A stretch of DNA of 64,000 nt from Planctomycetota bacterium (GCA_008501825.1 QQUA01000022.1:62001-126000), one strand, 5' to 3'. Positions 26,106-35,294 are shown, counted from the first letter of the stretch. A program made the numbers and translations. Notes: generated by a model from the letters alone, not told the origin.

Positions 26106-27770
26106 ATGAATCTTTCTTCCTTCACCTGCCAAACCCGCAAAGGATCTGCATTCCTTCTGGCTCTAGCCGCTCTCGCTTCCGCCCCTCTCGCAGGCCAGGA
26201 AACCGCCCCTGGCTTCACCTTGATGGCTCCACTAGGTTCGACTGACACCTTCTTGTTGGACGCTCAGGGTGAAATCGCCCACCAATGGCCGAGCAATTTC
26301 AATCCCGGGAATGCCGTTTATCTATTGGAGAACGGCAATCTCCTGCGGACGATTCATACCCGAGGCAATATCGGTGGCTCAGGCGGCGGAGTGCAAGAGA
26401 TCCAATGGGACGGAACCGTGGTGTGGGATTACCGCTATGACGGCACCGGAGTCTTGCAGCATCACGACGTCGAAGTCCTGCCGAACGGTAACGTGCTGAT
26501 GATCGCCTGGGAAGATAAAACCATTCAACAGGCGGTCGCCGCCGGACGGGACCCGAGCTTGATGCAAGGAACGGTTTTTTCTCCGGATCACGTCATCGAG
26601 GTTCAAAAAACCGGCCCCACCTCCGGTCAAATCGTGTGGGAATGGCATCTGTGGGACCACCTCATTCAAGACTTCGACTCCAGCCAAGCCAACTATGGCG
26701 ACGTCGCCGCCCACCCGGAATTAGTGGACATCAACTTCCCGGCTCAAGTGGTTCGAAACGGAGACTGGGCTCATTGCAACGGAATCGACTACAACCCGGT
26801 GCTGGATCAAATTCTGATCAGCGTTCACAATTTGAATGAAATCTGGGTGATCGATCATTCCACCACCACCGCCGAAGCGGCCGGTCACAGCGGGGGAAAT
26901 TCCGGCAAAGGAGGAGATCTTCTTTACCGCTGGGGAAACCCTCAGGCTTATCGAGCCGGAACCGCCAACGACCAACAATTCTTCGGCCAGCACGATGCCA
27001 CCTGGATCGAGGCCAATTACCCCGGCCAAGGAAACATCCTGGTTTTCAACAACGGTTTGAACCGGCCCGGCCCGCGCTTTTCTTCCGTCGACGAACTTGA
27101 GCCCCCGGTCAATGCCAACGGTCAGTACTTCCTGGCTCCCGGTTCCGCCTACGGACCCGCAGCTCCCGTTTGGTCCTATACCGCTCCAACCCCCACCGAC
27201 TTTTACTCCGGCGCCATTTCAGGAGCGGAACGATTGCAAAACGGCAATACCTTGATCTGTTCCGGTACCCAAGGATGGTTGTTCGAAGTGGATTTGAATC
27301 AAAATTTAATTTGGGAACACTTCAATGACATTCCCAGTTCGACCCAGAACAGCGTATTCAAAGTCCGCCGCTATGCCCATTATCTGTGGCCGGATCGGCA
27401 AGCCATGTCCGCCTCCGCCGGGGGCCAAGTGGAATTGCAATTGCAAGCCGGCTCGGAGCACGCCTTCCGGTCTTACTGGCTGCTGGCCTCGATGTCAGGA
27501 ACCGAGCCGGGAACTCCCCTTCCCGGAGGCCAAAGCACCCTACCCTTGAACCATGACGCCCTCGGCGATTGGTTCCTGGCCAACTTGAACGGTCCGGCTT
27601 TGCAAAACTTCGCCGGCAATTTGGACGCCTCCGGCGGAGCAGCCGCGACTCTGGATACTTTGGGCCCCCTGGCCCCAAGCTACATCGGTCAGACCGTGCA
27701 TTTCGCCTTCGCGCTGCGAAACCCGTGGGACTTCGCTTCGAATCCCATGGCATTGCTAATCCTGCCCTGA
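26106..27770 (+). CDS. secreted arylsulfotransferase-family (ASST) protein
   Basis: A 554-residue exported protein with a signal peptide (AFLLALAALASAPLAGQ). The body is a beta-propeller of the arylsulfotransferase family (PF05935/PF14269): repeated blades such as DAQGEIAHQWPSN, NAVYLLENGNLLRTIHTRG, VQEIQWDGTVVWDYRYD and HHDVEVLPNGNVLMIAWE. A histidine is conserved in the HHDVEVLPNGN blade, and FGQHDATWI is another family site. The last 115 residues form a separate beta module ending ASNPMALLILP. Known enzymes move sulfate between phenolic compounds; many planctomycete members are unassigned. The preceding gene, 130 bases upstream, is a sulfatase. Confidence 0.82.
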   Translation: MNLSSFTCQTRKGSAFLLALAALASAPLAGQETAPGFTLMAPLGSTDTFLLDAQGEIAHQWPSNFNPGNAVYLLENGNLLRTIHTRGNIGGSGGGVQEIQWDGTVVWDYRYDGTGVLQHHDVEVLPNGNVLMIAWEDKTIQQAVAAGRDPSLMQGTVFSPDHVIEVQKTGPTSGQIVWEWHLWDHLIQDFDSSQANYGDVAAHPELVDINFPAQVVRNGDWAHCNGIDYNPVLDQILISVHNLNEIWVIDHSTTTAEAAGHSGGNSGKGGDLLYRWGNPQAYRAGTANDQQFFGQHDATWIEANYPGQGNILVFNNGLNRPGPRFSSVDELEPPVNANGQYFLAPGSAYGPAAPVWSYTAPTPTDFYSGAISGAERLQNGNTLICSGTQGWLFEVDLNQNLIWEHFNDIPSSTQNSVFKVRRYAHYLWPDRQAMSASAGGQVELQLQAGSEHAFRSYWLLASMSGTEPGTPLPGGQSTLPLNHDALGDWFLANLNGPALQNFAGNLDASGGAAATLDTLGPLAPSYIGQTVHFAFALRNPWDFASNPMALLILP

Positions 27771-27885
27771 TCCTGCCCTGCTCTCGCCCTAAAGGCTTCG
27801 TCCAAAAGCCTTTCAGGAATTCCAAATTTCCCGTCACAGGGAGGTCCGTCTCCGGGAAGTCAAGGTTCCCCCACCCCTTCCCTCC

Positions 27886-28608
27886 ATGAAGACCTCCCTG
27901 TTCACTCTTTTCCTCGGATTCCTGACCGCTCCCTCCCTGTTCGGTCACGTTCGCATCGACAGCCCCAATGGCGGAGAACAACTTCAAGGGCAAAGTTCGT
28001 TCTCCATTCTTTGGGTGGACGTGGTCGATCACGGCCCAAACGTCAGTTACGAAATCGAGTTCTCGTCGGATGGCGGCAACACTTGGGAGACCGTAGTCCT
28101 GGGCTTGCCGTACACCGGCGGCACATCGAGCTATCTTTGGCAGGTCCCGGACCTGGCCACCGATCGGGCTCGCATTCGGGTCGGCATGCGCCTCGACCCG
28201 AATACTTTGCACGCGGACATCAGCGACGCCAATTTCGAAATCCAGCCTTCCTATCAAGTTTATGGTTTGGCCACTCCGCACATGGGGGTGGAACCACAAC
28301 TGATCGGCGAGGGTTTGCCGCAAGCGGGCCAGAGGATCTCCCTGCACCTGACCATGGCCGCAGCCGACCGGAGCTCGCTGTGGCTTATCGGTCGCCGTAA
28401 GGCCCAACAAAGCCTTCACGGCCTCGCCATTTGGATAAACCCTGATCTGGCCCAACGCCGGGGCAGAGTCGACGCCTACGGCGAGGAAAGCCTTTCATGG
28501 TTACTGCCGACTTCCCTCACCGGGCAAAGAATCTACGTGCAGGTTGGGCTGGACAGCTTGCCTTCAGCCAGCAGCAGCGCCGGTTTGGCTTTTGAAGTCC
28601 TGCCTTGA
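27886..28608 (+). CDS. small secreted beta-sandwich protein
   Basis: A 240-residue exported protein (signal peptide SLFTLFLGFLTAPSLFG). Residues about 22-115 carry the motif VRIDSPNGGEQLQGQSSFSI and SSDGGNTWE, typical of a Kre9/KNH-like beta-sandwich found in many secreted bacterial proteins. The last 105 residues repeat the pattern of the C-terminal module seen in the subtilase and arylsulfotransferase, ending FEVLP. There is no catalytic signature. It follows the arylsulfotransferase by 115 bases and may belong to the same extracellular programme. Confidence 0.7.
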   Translation: MKTSLFTLFLGFLTAPSLFGHVRIDSPNGGEQLQGQSSFSILWVDVVDHGPNVSYEIEFSSDGGNTWETVVLGLPYTGGTSSYLWQVPDLATDRARIRVGMRLDPNTLHADISDANFEIQPSYQVYGLATPHMGVEPQLIGEGLPQAGQRISLHLTMAAADRSSLWLIGRRKAQQSLHGLAIWINPDLAQRRGRVDAYGEESLSWLLPTSLTGQRIYVQVGLDSLPSASSSAGLAFEVLP

Positions 28609-28615
28609 GTCGAAC

Positions 28616-29536
28616 TTAACAAAAAGCCGGAGCGACTTGTTCCAGTTGCTTTCTGAACGAGGCCTTCAAGCTTTCCAGGGTGGCCAGGAATTGCGGATGG
28701 CTCATGCCCGATCCTAGGAAAGTCCAGCGATTGGCTTGGTGCTGAATTTCGCGCAAGCGCTGCGCTTCTGCTTCCTTCAACACTCGGCCGGTAGTCAGTT
28801 GCAAGGCGGCCAAATCGAATTCCACTTGCTGAGCGAGCCCCTGATCCAAGAAGGCGCCGATTTCAAGGTACTCCTGAACCGCTTGATCGAGTTCTTCGGA
28901 ATCGCACCCAAGCGCCAGTTCTTGAATCATGAGGGTGTCCAACTTGGCGTGTTGGGCTTCTTCAAGCCAGTGGTGCTTTAACAAGTTTTTAAATCGGGGA
29001 TCCAGATCCTGGTCGTCCTGCACCGCTTCCACCCAGTGGCGTTGTGTCATCCATTCAATGTGAAGAATGGTGATGGCCACCGCCAAGGGATGGTGCCCCA
29101 AGACTTTTTCGGCAACGGCCTCCGGTGGCCCGATGACCTCGCAGGGATGGGGAAAACCGGCTTCGAATTCGCGCCGGAAGCGCCGGAAAAGCTCGATGTG
29201 TTTGGCTTCCTCGCCGGCGAATTGCAAGAAGGCCCGAGTGCGATCGTGATTCTCCGCCACTCCTTGCCGGCAATGATCCAACACGAAGGGCAGGATGAAT
29301 TCTTCCACCAGCCCGAACATGTACAAATAGCCGTGCCCCCGGATTTGATTGAGGCGTAGCTGCTCGCCCTCGGAAAGGAAGTCCAACGGCCGAACTCGAG
29401 CCAAAGTTTCGGGCAAAAAAGGTTTCTGGAAGTCCAAGCGGTGCTGGGGACCCAGGAGGTCGTCCAATCGCCAGGCGACCTTTTCGGACGCCGCCAAGGT
29501 TTCTTCGTATCCGTACGCTTGCAAGGTGCTTGCCAT
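28616..29536 (-). CDS. ferritin-like diiron protein
   Basis: A 306-residue helical protein with two E-x-x-H-type iron-binding helices, EEAKHIELF and EEAQHAKLD, plus further Glu/His positions on neighbouring helices (LVEEFILPF, ILHIEWMTQRHW). This is the four-helix-bundle diiron oxygenase pattern (ribonucleotide reductase R2 / AurF-like superfamily). There is no signal peptide. The start at MASTLQAYGY is chosen because the upstream extension is antisense to the neighbour and lacks family character. Its substrate is unknown. It is divergent from an OsmC-like peroxide-handling gene, hinting at oxidative chemistry or stress. Confidence 0.72.
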   Translation of the reverse strand: MASTLQAYGYEETLAASEKVAWRLDDLLGPQHRLDFQKPFLPETLARVRPLDFLSEGEQLRLNQIRGHGYLYMFGLVEEFILPFVLDHCRQGVAENHDRTRAFLQFAGEEAKHIELFRRFRREFEAGFPHPCEVIGPPEAVAEKVLGHHPLAVAITILHIEWMTQRHWVEAVQDDQDLDPRFKNLLKHHWLEEAQHAKLDTLMIQELALGCDSEELDQAVQEYLEIGAFLDQGLAQQVEFDLAALQLTTGRVLKEAEAQRLREIQHQANRWTFLGSGMSHPQFLATLESLKASFRKQLEQVAPAFC

Positions 29537-29610
29537 GGTTTTTCTCGGTTTAGGGGCGGTTCGCCCGACCTTTCCCATGGCGCAGGACCGGGGGCCCATC
29601 TGCCATTTGG

Positions 29611-29644
29611 ATTCAATTTTTTTGAAATTTGAAAATTTTTCCTT
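29611..29644. promoter_or_regulatory. AT-rich divergent promoter region
   Basis: This nearly pure A/T tract, with partly palindromic AAATTT and GAAAATTTTT elements, stands out in a GC-rich window. It sits in the 200-base gap between the divergent diiron and OsmC-like genes. It probably holds promoter or regulator-binding elements; exact -35 and -10 boxes are not clear. Confidence 0.4.
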
Positions 29645-29735
29645 TTCGGTGGCAGTCCAAGCTCGCCCTTCACGCCATGGGTTCCACAAGCCGGCGACCC
29701 GGCTCGAATCCGAAACCCAGAACTTGGACGAAACC

Positions 29736-30287
29736 ATGACCACTGCCACCAAAATGAACGGATTGGACCTCGGACAACTGCAGGACATCGTCGATGCTTG
29801 CACCGAAAACCCGGATGCCGCCCAGGCCAAGTTCGAGGTTGCCACTCGTTGGACCGGAGCCACACGATCGGAAAGCAAAGTAGAAAACTGGGAATTGGGC
29901 GGACAAAGGCTGAGCAAAGACTTCACCATCCGCGCCGATGAGCCGACCGAATTGCTTGGTGGCAATACCGCTCCGAATCCTCAGGAATACTTACTTTCGG
30001 CCTTAAACGCCTGCTTGCTGGTTGGTTATGTCGCCGGCTCCTCCTTGAAGGGCATCACCCTGGAGAGCATTGAAATCCGCTCCCAAGGCCAACTGGATTT
30101 GCGCGGCTTCTTGGGATTGGCGCCGGTTCCTCCCGGATGCCCCGAATTCGAATACACCGTGCGCATCCAGGGCAACGGCAGCGCCGAAGACTTCGAAGAA
30201 ATCCACCAGAACGTACAGGCGACTTCGCCCAACTACTTCCATTTGACTCAACCCATTCCTCTCCGCGGCCGCTTGGAATTGGTTTAA
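29736..30287 (+). CDS. OsmC/Ohr-family protein
   Basis: A 183-residue OsmC-fold protein. The conserved region NPQEYLLSALNACLLVGY contains the usual first active-site Cys on the central helix. The second Cys of true organic hydroperoxide reductases is replaced: the C-terminal segment reads VQATSPNYFHL where Ohr/OsmC enzymes have a Cys. This places it among the single-Cys OsmC-like proteins whose peroxidase activity is uncertain. The start at MTTATKMNG is taken because upstream codons lie in the intergenic region. A terminator follows. Confidence 0.8.
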   Translation: MTTATKMNGLDLGQLQDIVDACTENPDAAQAKFEVATRWTGATRSESKVENWELGGQRLSKDFTIRADEPTELLGGNTAPNPQEYLLSALNACLLVGYVAGSSLKGITLESIEIRSQGQLDLRGFLGLAPVPPGCPEFEYTVRIQGNGSAEDFEEIHQNVQATSPNYFHLTQPIPLRGRLELV

Positions 30288-30319
30288 GCCAAAGCAAGCC
30301 AAGCCGTAATCGCCCCGGG

Positions 30320-30349
30320 AAAACCGGCCCTCAGCGAGGGTCGGTTTTT
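30320..30349. terminator. bidirectional terminator overlapping the kinase stop codon
   Basis: AAAACCGGCCCT pairs over 12 positions (one G-T wobble) with AGGGTCGGTTTT around a 5-base loop, with T runs on both strands. The stop codon of the convergent kinase gene (30331-30333) lies at the loop, so the kinase coding sequence forms one arm. Confidence 0.8.
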
Positions 30350-33300
30350 CCATCTTTGGGCTCTTCCGCCATTGGATCGGAACTTGGGCCGAATGGTTGT
30401 CGCGCCTGCCCATCCGAGTACGGCCACAAACCGCGCCGGTGCAACTCTTCCCAAGCCGACACCAGATTCCATCTCTGAATCCGATTGGCGGAAGTCCCGG
30501 CTACCAAAAAGCGACCCTCAGGTCCGAAACGAAGGCGAGTCAATGGGGTCCAATCCGGAGCTTGCAAAAGTCCCAGCGAAGTTCCGGTGGCCACTTCCAA
30601 CACCTGCACCCGCTGTTGATCGTAATTCACGGCAAGAAAGCGGCCATCCGGACTGAAAGCCATGGAACCGGGTAATTCGGAGAAGGGCGACGGGCGGCGG
30701 CTTTGCCAAACTTCTTGCCAATCTTCCATTCGGTAGAGGTGGTAAGCCTCAGGACGGCCCACCGCCAAATACTTAGCCTTCGGGCCGAATTCCAAACTCA
30801 AAGTGCTTTCATCCAAGTGAAAGCTGGTTGCCCTTTCCGCAATCACCGCCCCCTCGGAAAGCGGCCCATCGGATGCTTTTTCTGCATCCTTCAAAGCCCA
30901 CACAATGGTTCCGGCTCCTCGCCAGGCGCCGATTCCCAACCATTTCCCGTCGGCGGACAAGCGCAATCCATTGGCACCTTGAGGTCCCTGCAAACGCAAC
31001 AACTCGCGACCGGCCTCGGCGTCCCAAAGCACCAAGCTACGGCCTTGGCGAAAGACCAGGCGTCGCCCGTCTTGCTGGAATCCCAAGTTGTTGCAAGCCT
31101 GGTCCAAAACGATTTCCGGTGGATTCCGACTGCTTTCCATGGCAACACCACCGGACCAGTGCAACAAACCACGATTGGAACTGGCCCAAAGAGCATTGGA
31201 TGAAGGTTGAAAGGCCAAACCATTCACGGCAGCTTGATCCCAGGAAGCCAACCGCCGCCCGCTGTGGGCATCAAGCAGGCGCAGGCCGTCAGCGGCACCG
31301 CTGGCCAGATAGCCGCCGGTCAAATCGACCGCCACGGCGGAAGGTCCTTTGCGACGATGGGCCGCAATCGATTGCATACGATCTCCATGACCGATCCGGG
31401 CGGAGCCCAAACGGTCTTCTTGAATGAACCAAAGTTGGTCACCATTTCTTTGCGGCGCCACAAAGGACCACGGGTGACGAAGCAGCCAGCTTCCACCATG
31501 CGATTCGTAAAGGCGAGCCATACCGTCCCACGAATTGGTCCAGAGCAGACGGCCCTGGTCACTGAATTTCACCTCAACGACTTCCGCCTTATGACCGGAG
31601 AATTTTCGCACCGGAGAAGCTTCGCTCCAATGCCTCAAATAAGCCACCCCGTCGGCGCAACCGGTCAGGATTTGTTCCCCGTCCGGACTCCAATCCAAGC
31701 CATAGACCCGAGCGGCATGGTCCAAACTGGCCAGCGGTTTCCAGGTTTCGATATCGAAAATATCCACTCTTCCAATGCCATGAGCCACGGCCAGGCGACC
31801 GCCTTTGGGACTGAAGGCAAAGACTTGCAAGGTTCCCCCAACGTTTAACTCATGCAGTTCTTCTCCTGAGGCCAAAGAATAGAAACGGATCTTGCCTCCG
31901 TTGCCGCCGACCAGGATTTGTTCCTGGTTTGAATGAAAAGCCAGGGCCCGGCCCCAGACCACTTCCTCCCGCCGGAGTTTCAACTCACCTGATTCCAGAT
32001 CCCAAACCTGCCAAGCCGGATGGGTGTTTTGGTTTCTTCCGTGGGACTTGGCCGCCAGATATCGACCTCCCGGAGAAAAACAAAGGTACCAGGCTCGTTC
32101 CTTGGCCAGGGACAAGCGGTGTCGGATCGCTCCGGAAGGCGTTTCCAAAACCAAGATCTCGCCTTCTTCTCCGGCAACCGCCCCCCACGGAAGCTCCGGA
32201 TCGAAAGCCGCCACCCGTTTGCCCACGTTGGGCAAGGGAACCGTCGGGCCGAGATCGACGTCGGTCAGGGCCATGCAAGCCAAGGCTTCATTCACCAAAT
32301 CGGCCCCGGTATTCAAGGCAGCGGCTCGCTCCAAAATTTGCAAACTTCGAAATCGGCGTCCGATCAAACGACCGCTGCGTTCCGCCCGGGCTTGAGAAAG
32401 ATAGGCTTCCCGCAACCGATTCTGCGCCTCTTGTTGGGCTTGAAGAGTTTGCTGATAACTTTCTCGGAGAACCAAGCTGCCGTGAAACATGCTGATCACC
32501 AAAGCAGCGGCCAAAAGCAGGACCAAGGCAAACAAGCTGCTCACCAGTGGTTTGCGTTTCCATTGCAACCAAATCCGTTCGGCAAGGGAAACGGTACGGG
32601 CATGGATGGGTTCGCCTTGGCTCCACCGGTGCAGCTCATGGGCCACCGCCGCGGCGGAAGCGTACCGGCGAGGGGCCTCTTTTTCCAAGCACCGCAAACA
32701 AATCACTCGTAAATCCCGGGGAATCGTCTGCATTTCGGTCGCGGAAAACCTGGGACGCTGTTGCCAGACTTTTTGCATGACTTCCGCCGCCGATTCTCCT
32801 TCGAAGGCGGGATGGCCGGTAAGCAATTCGTACAACAAACAGCCCAATCCGTACACGTCGATTCGAACCGTGGCCTGTTGCTTTTTGGCCTCGAATTGTT
32901 CCGGGGCCATATAGGCCGGCGTTCCCGCCATCCAGCCGCTGCGAGTGAAGCTTTGCTGATGGTCGGTCCGTTTGGCAATGCCGAAATCAGCGACGAAAGC
33001 CTGACCGGTTTGATCCAGGAGGATGTTGGACGGCTTCAAGTCCCGGTGCAAAATTCCGCGATCGTGGCCGTGTTGAATCGCTTGAGCCACCACCGCCAAT
33101 AGCTTGGCGATGCGATGGAAATCTCCTTGGAATCGAGGAATCGCTTCAGCGAGGCTGTCCCCGTCAATGAGTTTCATGGTAAAGAACGGATGTCCTTGAT
33201 GTTCGCCGATCTCATAAAGCGGCACGATATTGGGGTGATCCAAGACCGCTACCGCTTCCGCTTCCGCCCGAAAACGGCGGAGTTCAACTTCGCTGGCCAA

Positions 33301-33654
33301 GCGGCCGGCCCGCAGCAGCTTTAAAGCCACGGTGCGGCCGACGTCCAATTGCCTGGCCCGAAAGACCACCCCGGCTCCGCCCTCCCCCAATTTTTGTTCG
33401 ATTTCATAACGGCCGATCGTTTCCCCGACTTCACCAAGAGGAAGAGCGGGGCTTAATGGCGGAGTCCAGGAAGCCAACAGCCCCCGATCCATGGTGGCGG
33501 ATTTTTGATGGGCCTGAAGCAGTTGAGAAACTCGTTGAAAGGCGGTCGGGTCTCGATCCGAAAGAGCTTGCAGGCGCAATTCCCGCTCCTCTTGCTCCAA
33601 CTCCAAGAAATCCAAGAACAATTCCTTGGTGCGCCTGGCTCCCGGCTCGCTCAT
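30331..33654 (-). CDS. Ser/Thr protein kinase with C-terminal WD40-type beta-propeller
   Basis: A 1107-residue protein. The kinase domain (about 83-345) has GEGGAGVVF, Lys112 in VALKLL, HRDLKPSN at 203-210 and DFG at 223-225, with an APEQ-type activation segment (MAPEQ), so it should be active. One membrane helix follows (about 371-390), then a coiled stretch and, from about residue 450, repeated WD40-like blades (such as KFSGHKAEVVEVKFSDQGR, LDWSPDGEQILTGCADG). The propeller would lie outside the membrane as sensor or scaffold. Its start overlaps the sigma factor stop as ATGA. The pairing with an ECF sigma factor is typical of Planctomycetota. Confidence 0.88.
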   Translation of the reverse strand: MSEPGARRTKELFLDFLELEQEERELRLQALSDRDPTAFQRVSQLLQAHQKSATMDRGLLASWTPPLSPALPLGEVGETIGRYEIEQKLGEGGAGVVFRARQLDVGRTVALKLLRAGRLASEVELRRFRAEAEAVAVLDHPNIVPLYEIGEHQGHPFFTMKLIDGDSLAEAIPRFQGDFHRIAKLLAVVAQAIQHGHDRGILHRDLKPSNILLDQTGQAFVADFGIAKRTDHQQSFTRSGWMAGTPAYMAPEQFEAKKQQATVRIDVYGLGCLLYELLTGHPAFEGESAAEVMQKVWQQRPRFSATEMQTIPRDLRVICLRCLEKEAPRRYASAAAVAHELHRWSQGEPIHARTVSLAERIWLQWKRKPLVSSLFALVLLLAAALVISMFHGSLVLRESYQQTLQAQQEAQNRLREAYLSQARAERSGRLIGRRFRSLQILERAAALNTGADLVNEALACMALTDVDLGPTVPLPNVGKRVAAFDPELPWGAVAGEEGEILVLETPSGAIRHRLSLAKERAWYLCFSPGGRYLAAKSHGRNQNTHPAWQVWDLESGELKLRREEVVWGRALAFHSNQEQILVGGNGGKIRFYSLASGEELHELNVGGTLQVFAFSPKGGRLAVAHGIGRVDIFDIETWKPLASLDHAARVYGLDWSPDGEQILTGCADGVAYLRHWSEASPVRKFSGHKAEVVEVKFSDQGRLLWTNSWDGMARLYESHGGSWLLRHPWSFVAPQRNGDQLWFIQEDRLGSARIGHGDRMQSIAAHRRKGPSAVAVDLTGGYLASGAADGLRLLDAHSGRRLASWDQAAVNGLAFQPSSNALWASSNRGLLHWSGGVAMESSRNPPEIVLDQACNNLGFQQDGRRLVFRQGRSLVLWDAEAGRELLRLQGPQGANGLRLSADGKWLGIGAWRGAGTIVWALKDAEKASDGPLSEGAVIAERATSFHLDESTLSLEFGPKAKYLAVGRPEAYHLYRMEDWQEVWQSRRPSPFSELPGSMAFSPDGRFLAVNYDQQRVQVLEVATGTSLGLLQAPDWTPLTRLRFGPEGRFLVAGTSANRIQRWNLVSAWEELHRRGLWPYSDGQARQPFGPSSDPMAEEPKDGKTDPR

Positions 33655-34238
33655 GGATTCTGATCCTGGGAGTCCCCTCGAGGTTGCATCAACTCAAACA
33701 ACCGGGCTCGGGCATAGGCCCAATCCCGAGCCACGGTTCGAGGGGAAATTTCCAGGGAACGAGCGGTCTCCTCGGTTTCCATTCCGGCGGAAAAACGCAA
33801 CCGGGCAATCTCCGCCGCCCGGGGATCTTCTTCCGCCAATCTTTCCAAAGCTTGATGCAAAGCCAAGATCCTTTCCGGATCCTGCTCGTCGGCCAGGCCG
33901 GATAAGGTAATCGCCACCCGAGCCTGCCCGCCTCCTCGCTTCAAACTCCGAGCTTTGCGAGCGTGGTCAATCAAGAGTCTCTCCATGGCCTTGGCTGCCG
34001 CCCCGAAGAAATGGCGACGGTTGTCCCAAACCATTTCGGTTTGGTCCACTAAGCGCAAATAAGCTTCATGAACCAAAGCAGTGGCTTGCAAGGTATGGCC
34101 GCTTCGCTCCCGGGCCATCCTCCGTGAAGCCAAGGAATGAAGCTCTTGATAGATGGCTTGGAACAAGGCGGTGGCCCCCGGAGAACCGGCATCTGCGTTT
34201 CGCAAAAGGCGAGTCACTTCTTGCTTTCGGAGGTCCAT
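33651..34238 (-). CDS. ECF sigma factor (Planctomycete/Acidobacteria type, TIGR02999-like)
   Basis: A 195-residue ECF sigma factor. The N-terminal part (QAIYQELHSLASRRMARER, TLQATALVHEAYLRLVDQ) and the HFFGAAAKAMERLLIDHARK segment are the hallmark of the subgroup found mainly in Planctomycetota and Acidobacteria next to Ser/Thr kinases. Region 4 is seen in ETARSLEISPRTVARDWAYARARL. No anti-sigma factor is present; activity is probably tied to the kinase, with which it shares an ATGA stop/start overlap. Confidence 0.88.
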   Translation of the reverse strand: MDLRKQEVTRLLRNADAGSPGATALFQAIYQELHSLASRRMARERSGHTLQATALVHEAYLRLVDQTEMVWDNRRHFFGAAAKAMERLLIDHARKARSLKRGGGQARVAITLSGLADEQDPERILALHQALERLAEEDPRAAEIARLRFSAGMETEETARSLEISPRTVARDWAYARARLFELMQPRGDSQDQNP

Positions 34239-34334
34239 CGGCGAGCTTCATTCTAGGCGGGAAATGCCAGTATGGTGGAGTTGCCAGAGCAAAATCGATC
34301 CCACGTGGATTTCTGCGGTTAAGCTCAACTCATC

Positions 34335-35294
34335 GTGTTCCCCAGTCGCCGCCGCTTTCTCGGCCTGGCTTCCTTAGCCGGCCTTCCTGCCCTGGGATCG
34401 ATTGCACCCTCGAAACCCTTGAAACCCTTGAAACCTTCGAAAGGGTGGGAAGGACAGGAGCCCAGTCCTCCAATCCGGGCGGTCTTTCGCAAAAGGATCC
34501 CCAAAACGGGGGAATGGTTGCCGGCCATTGGCTTGGGAAGCTCGCGCACCTTCGACGCCGACCCCAAAGCTTCTCATCCCGCCCTGGAGCAAGTCTTATC
34601 CCATTTTTTGGATTTCGGCGGCTCCCTGGTCGATTCGTCGCCTATGTACGGCCAGGCGGAAGCTCTCATCGGCAGCCTGGTTCGATCGCTGGACCGGCGC
34701 GACCTGTTCTTTGCCACCAAAGTTTGGACTGCAGAAGGCAAAAAGGCGGGGATCGCGCAAATGGAAAGCTCCCAGGAAAAAATGGAGGCCGACCGAATCG
34801 ATTTGATGCAAATCCACAATCTGGTCGGATTGGAAACCCATCTGCCCACCTTGAGGGAATGGAAAGCGGAAGGGCGAATCCGATACTTGGGCATCACCGA
34901 AATGAGAGATTGGGAGCGAATCGAACAACTGATTCTCAAACAAGATTTGGATTTCATTCAAATCCCCTATTCCTTGGCCTTCCGGAAAGCGGAAGAGAGG
35001 ATCTTGCCGGCTGCGAGAGATCATGGAGTGGCCGTGTTAGTCATGCGCCCCTTTGAACGCGGCCGCTTGTTCCGGCAGGTTCAAGGTAAAGAGCTTCCTC
35101 CTTGGGCTGCCACTTTCGGCATCCGAAGCTGGGCCCAATTTTTTCTGAAATACCTGCTGGCTCACCCGGCAGTGAGCTGTCCGATTCCCGCCACCAGCAA
35201 ACCCCACCATCTCATCGACAATATGGGCGCCGGCCACGGTCCATTGCCGGACGAAGCTACCCGCCGCAAGATGGTGGCTTGGTTGGAATCCTGA
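34335..35294 (+). CDS. Tat-exported aldo/keto reductase
   Basis: A 319-residue aldo/keto reductase starting at GTG. The leader SRRRFLGLASLAGLPALG is a twin-arginine signal. The catalytic tetrad can be followed: Asp and Tyr in LVDSSPMYGQAE, Lys in FFATKVWTA and His in DLMQIHNL. A short lysine/proline linker (PSKPLKPLKPSK) sits after the signal. It would reduce aldehydes or ketones with NADPH in the periplasm, or act on sugars with a carried cofactor, as proposed for planctomycete Tat-exported reductases. It lies 97 bases from the divergent sigma factor. Confidence 0.85.
   Translation: MFPSRRRFLGLASLAGLPALGSIAPSKPLKPLKPSKGWEGQEPSPPIRAVFRKRIPKTGEWLPAIGLGSSRTFDADPKASHPALEQVLSHFLDFGGSLVDSSPMYGQAEALIGSLVRSLDRRDLFFATKVWTAEGKKAGIAQMESSQEKMEADRIDLMQIHNLVGLETHLPTLREWKAEGRIRYLGITEMRDWERIEQLILKQDLDFIQIPYSLAFRKAEERILPAARDHGVAVLVMRPFERGRLFRQVQGKELPPWAATFGIRSWAQFFLKYLLAHPAVSCPIPATSKPHHLIDNMGAGHGPLPDEATRRKMVAWLES
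34412..34440. repeat. three 9-base tandem repeats in the reductase linker
   Basis: Two exact copies of GAAACCCTT and a third imperfect copy encode the KPLKPLKPS linker after the Tat signal. The 9-base unit keeps frame if copies are gained or lost. Confidence 0.6.
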
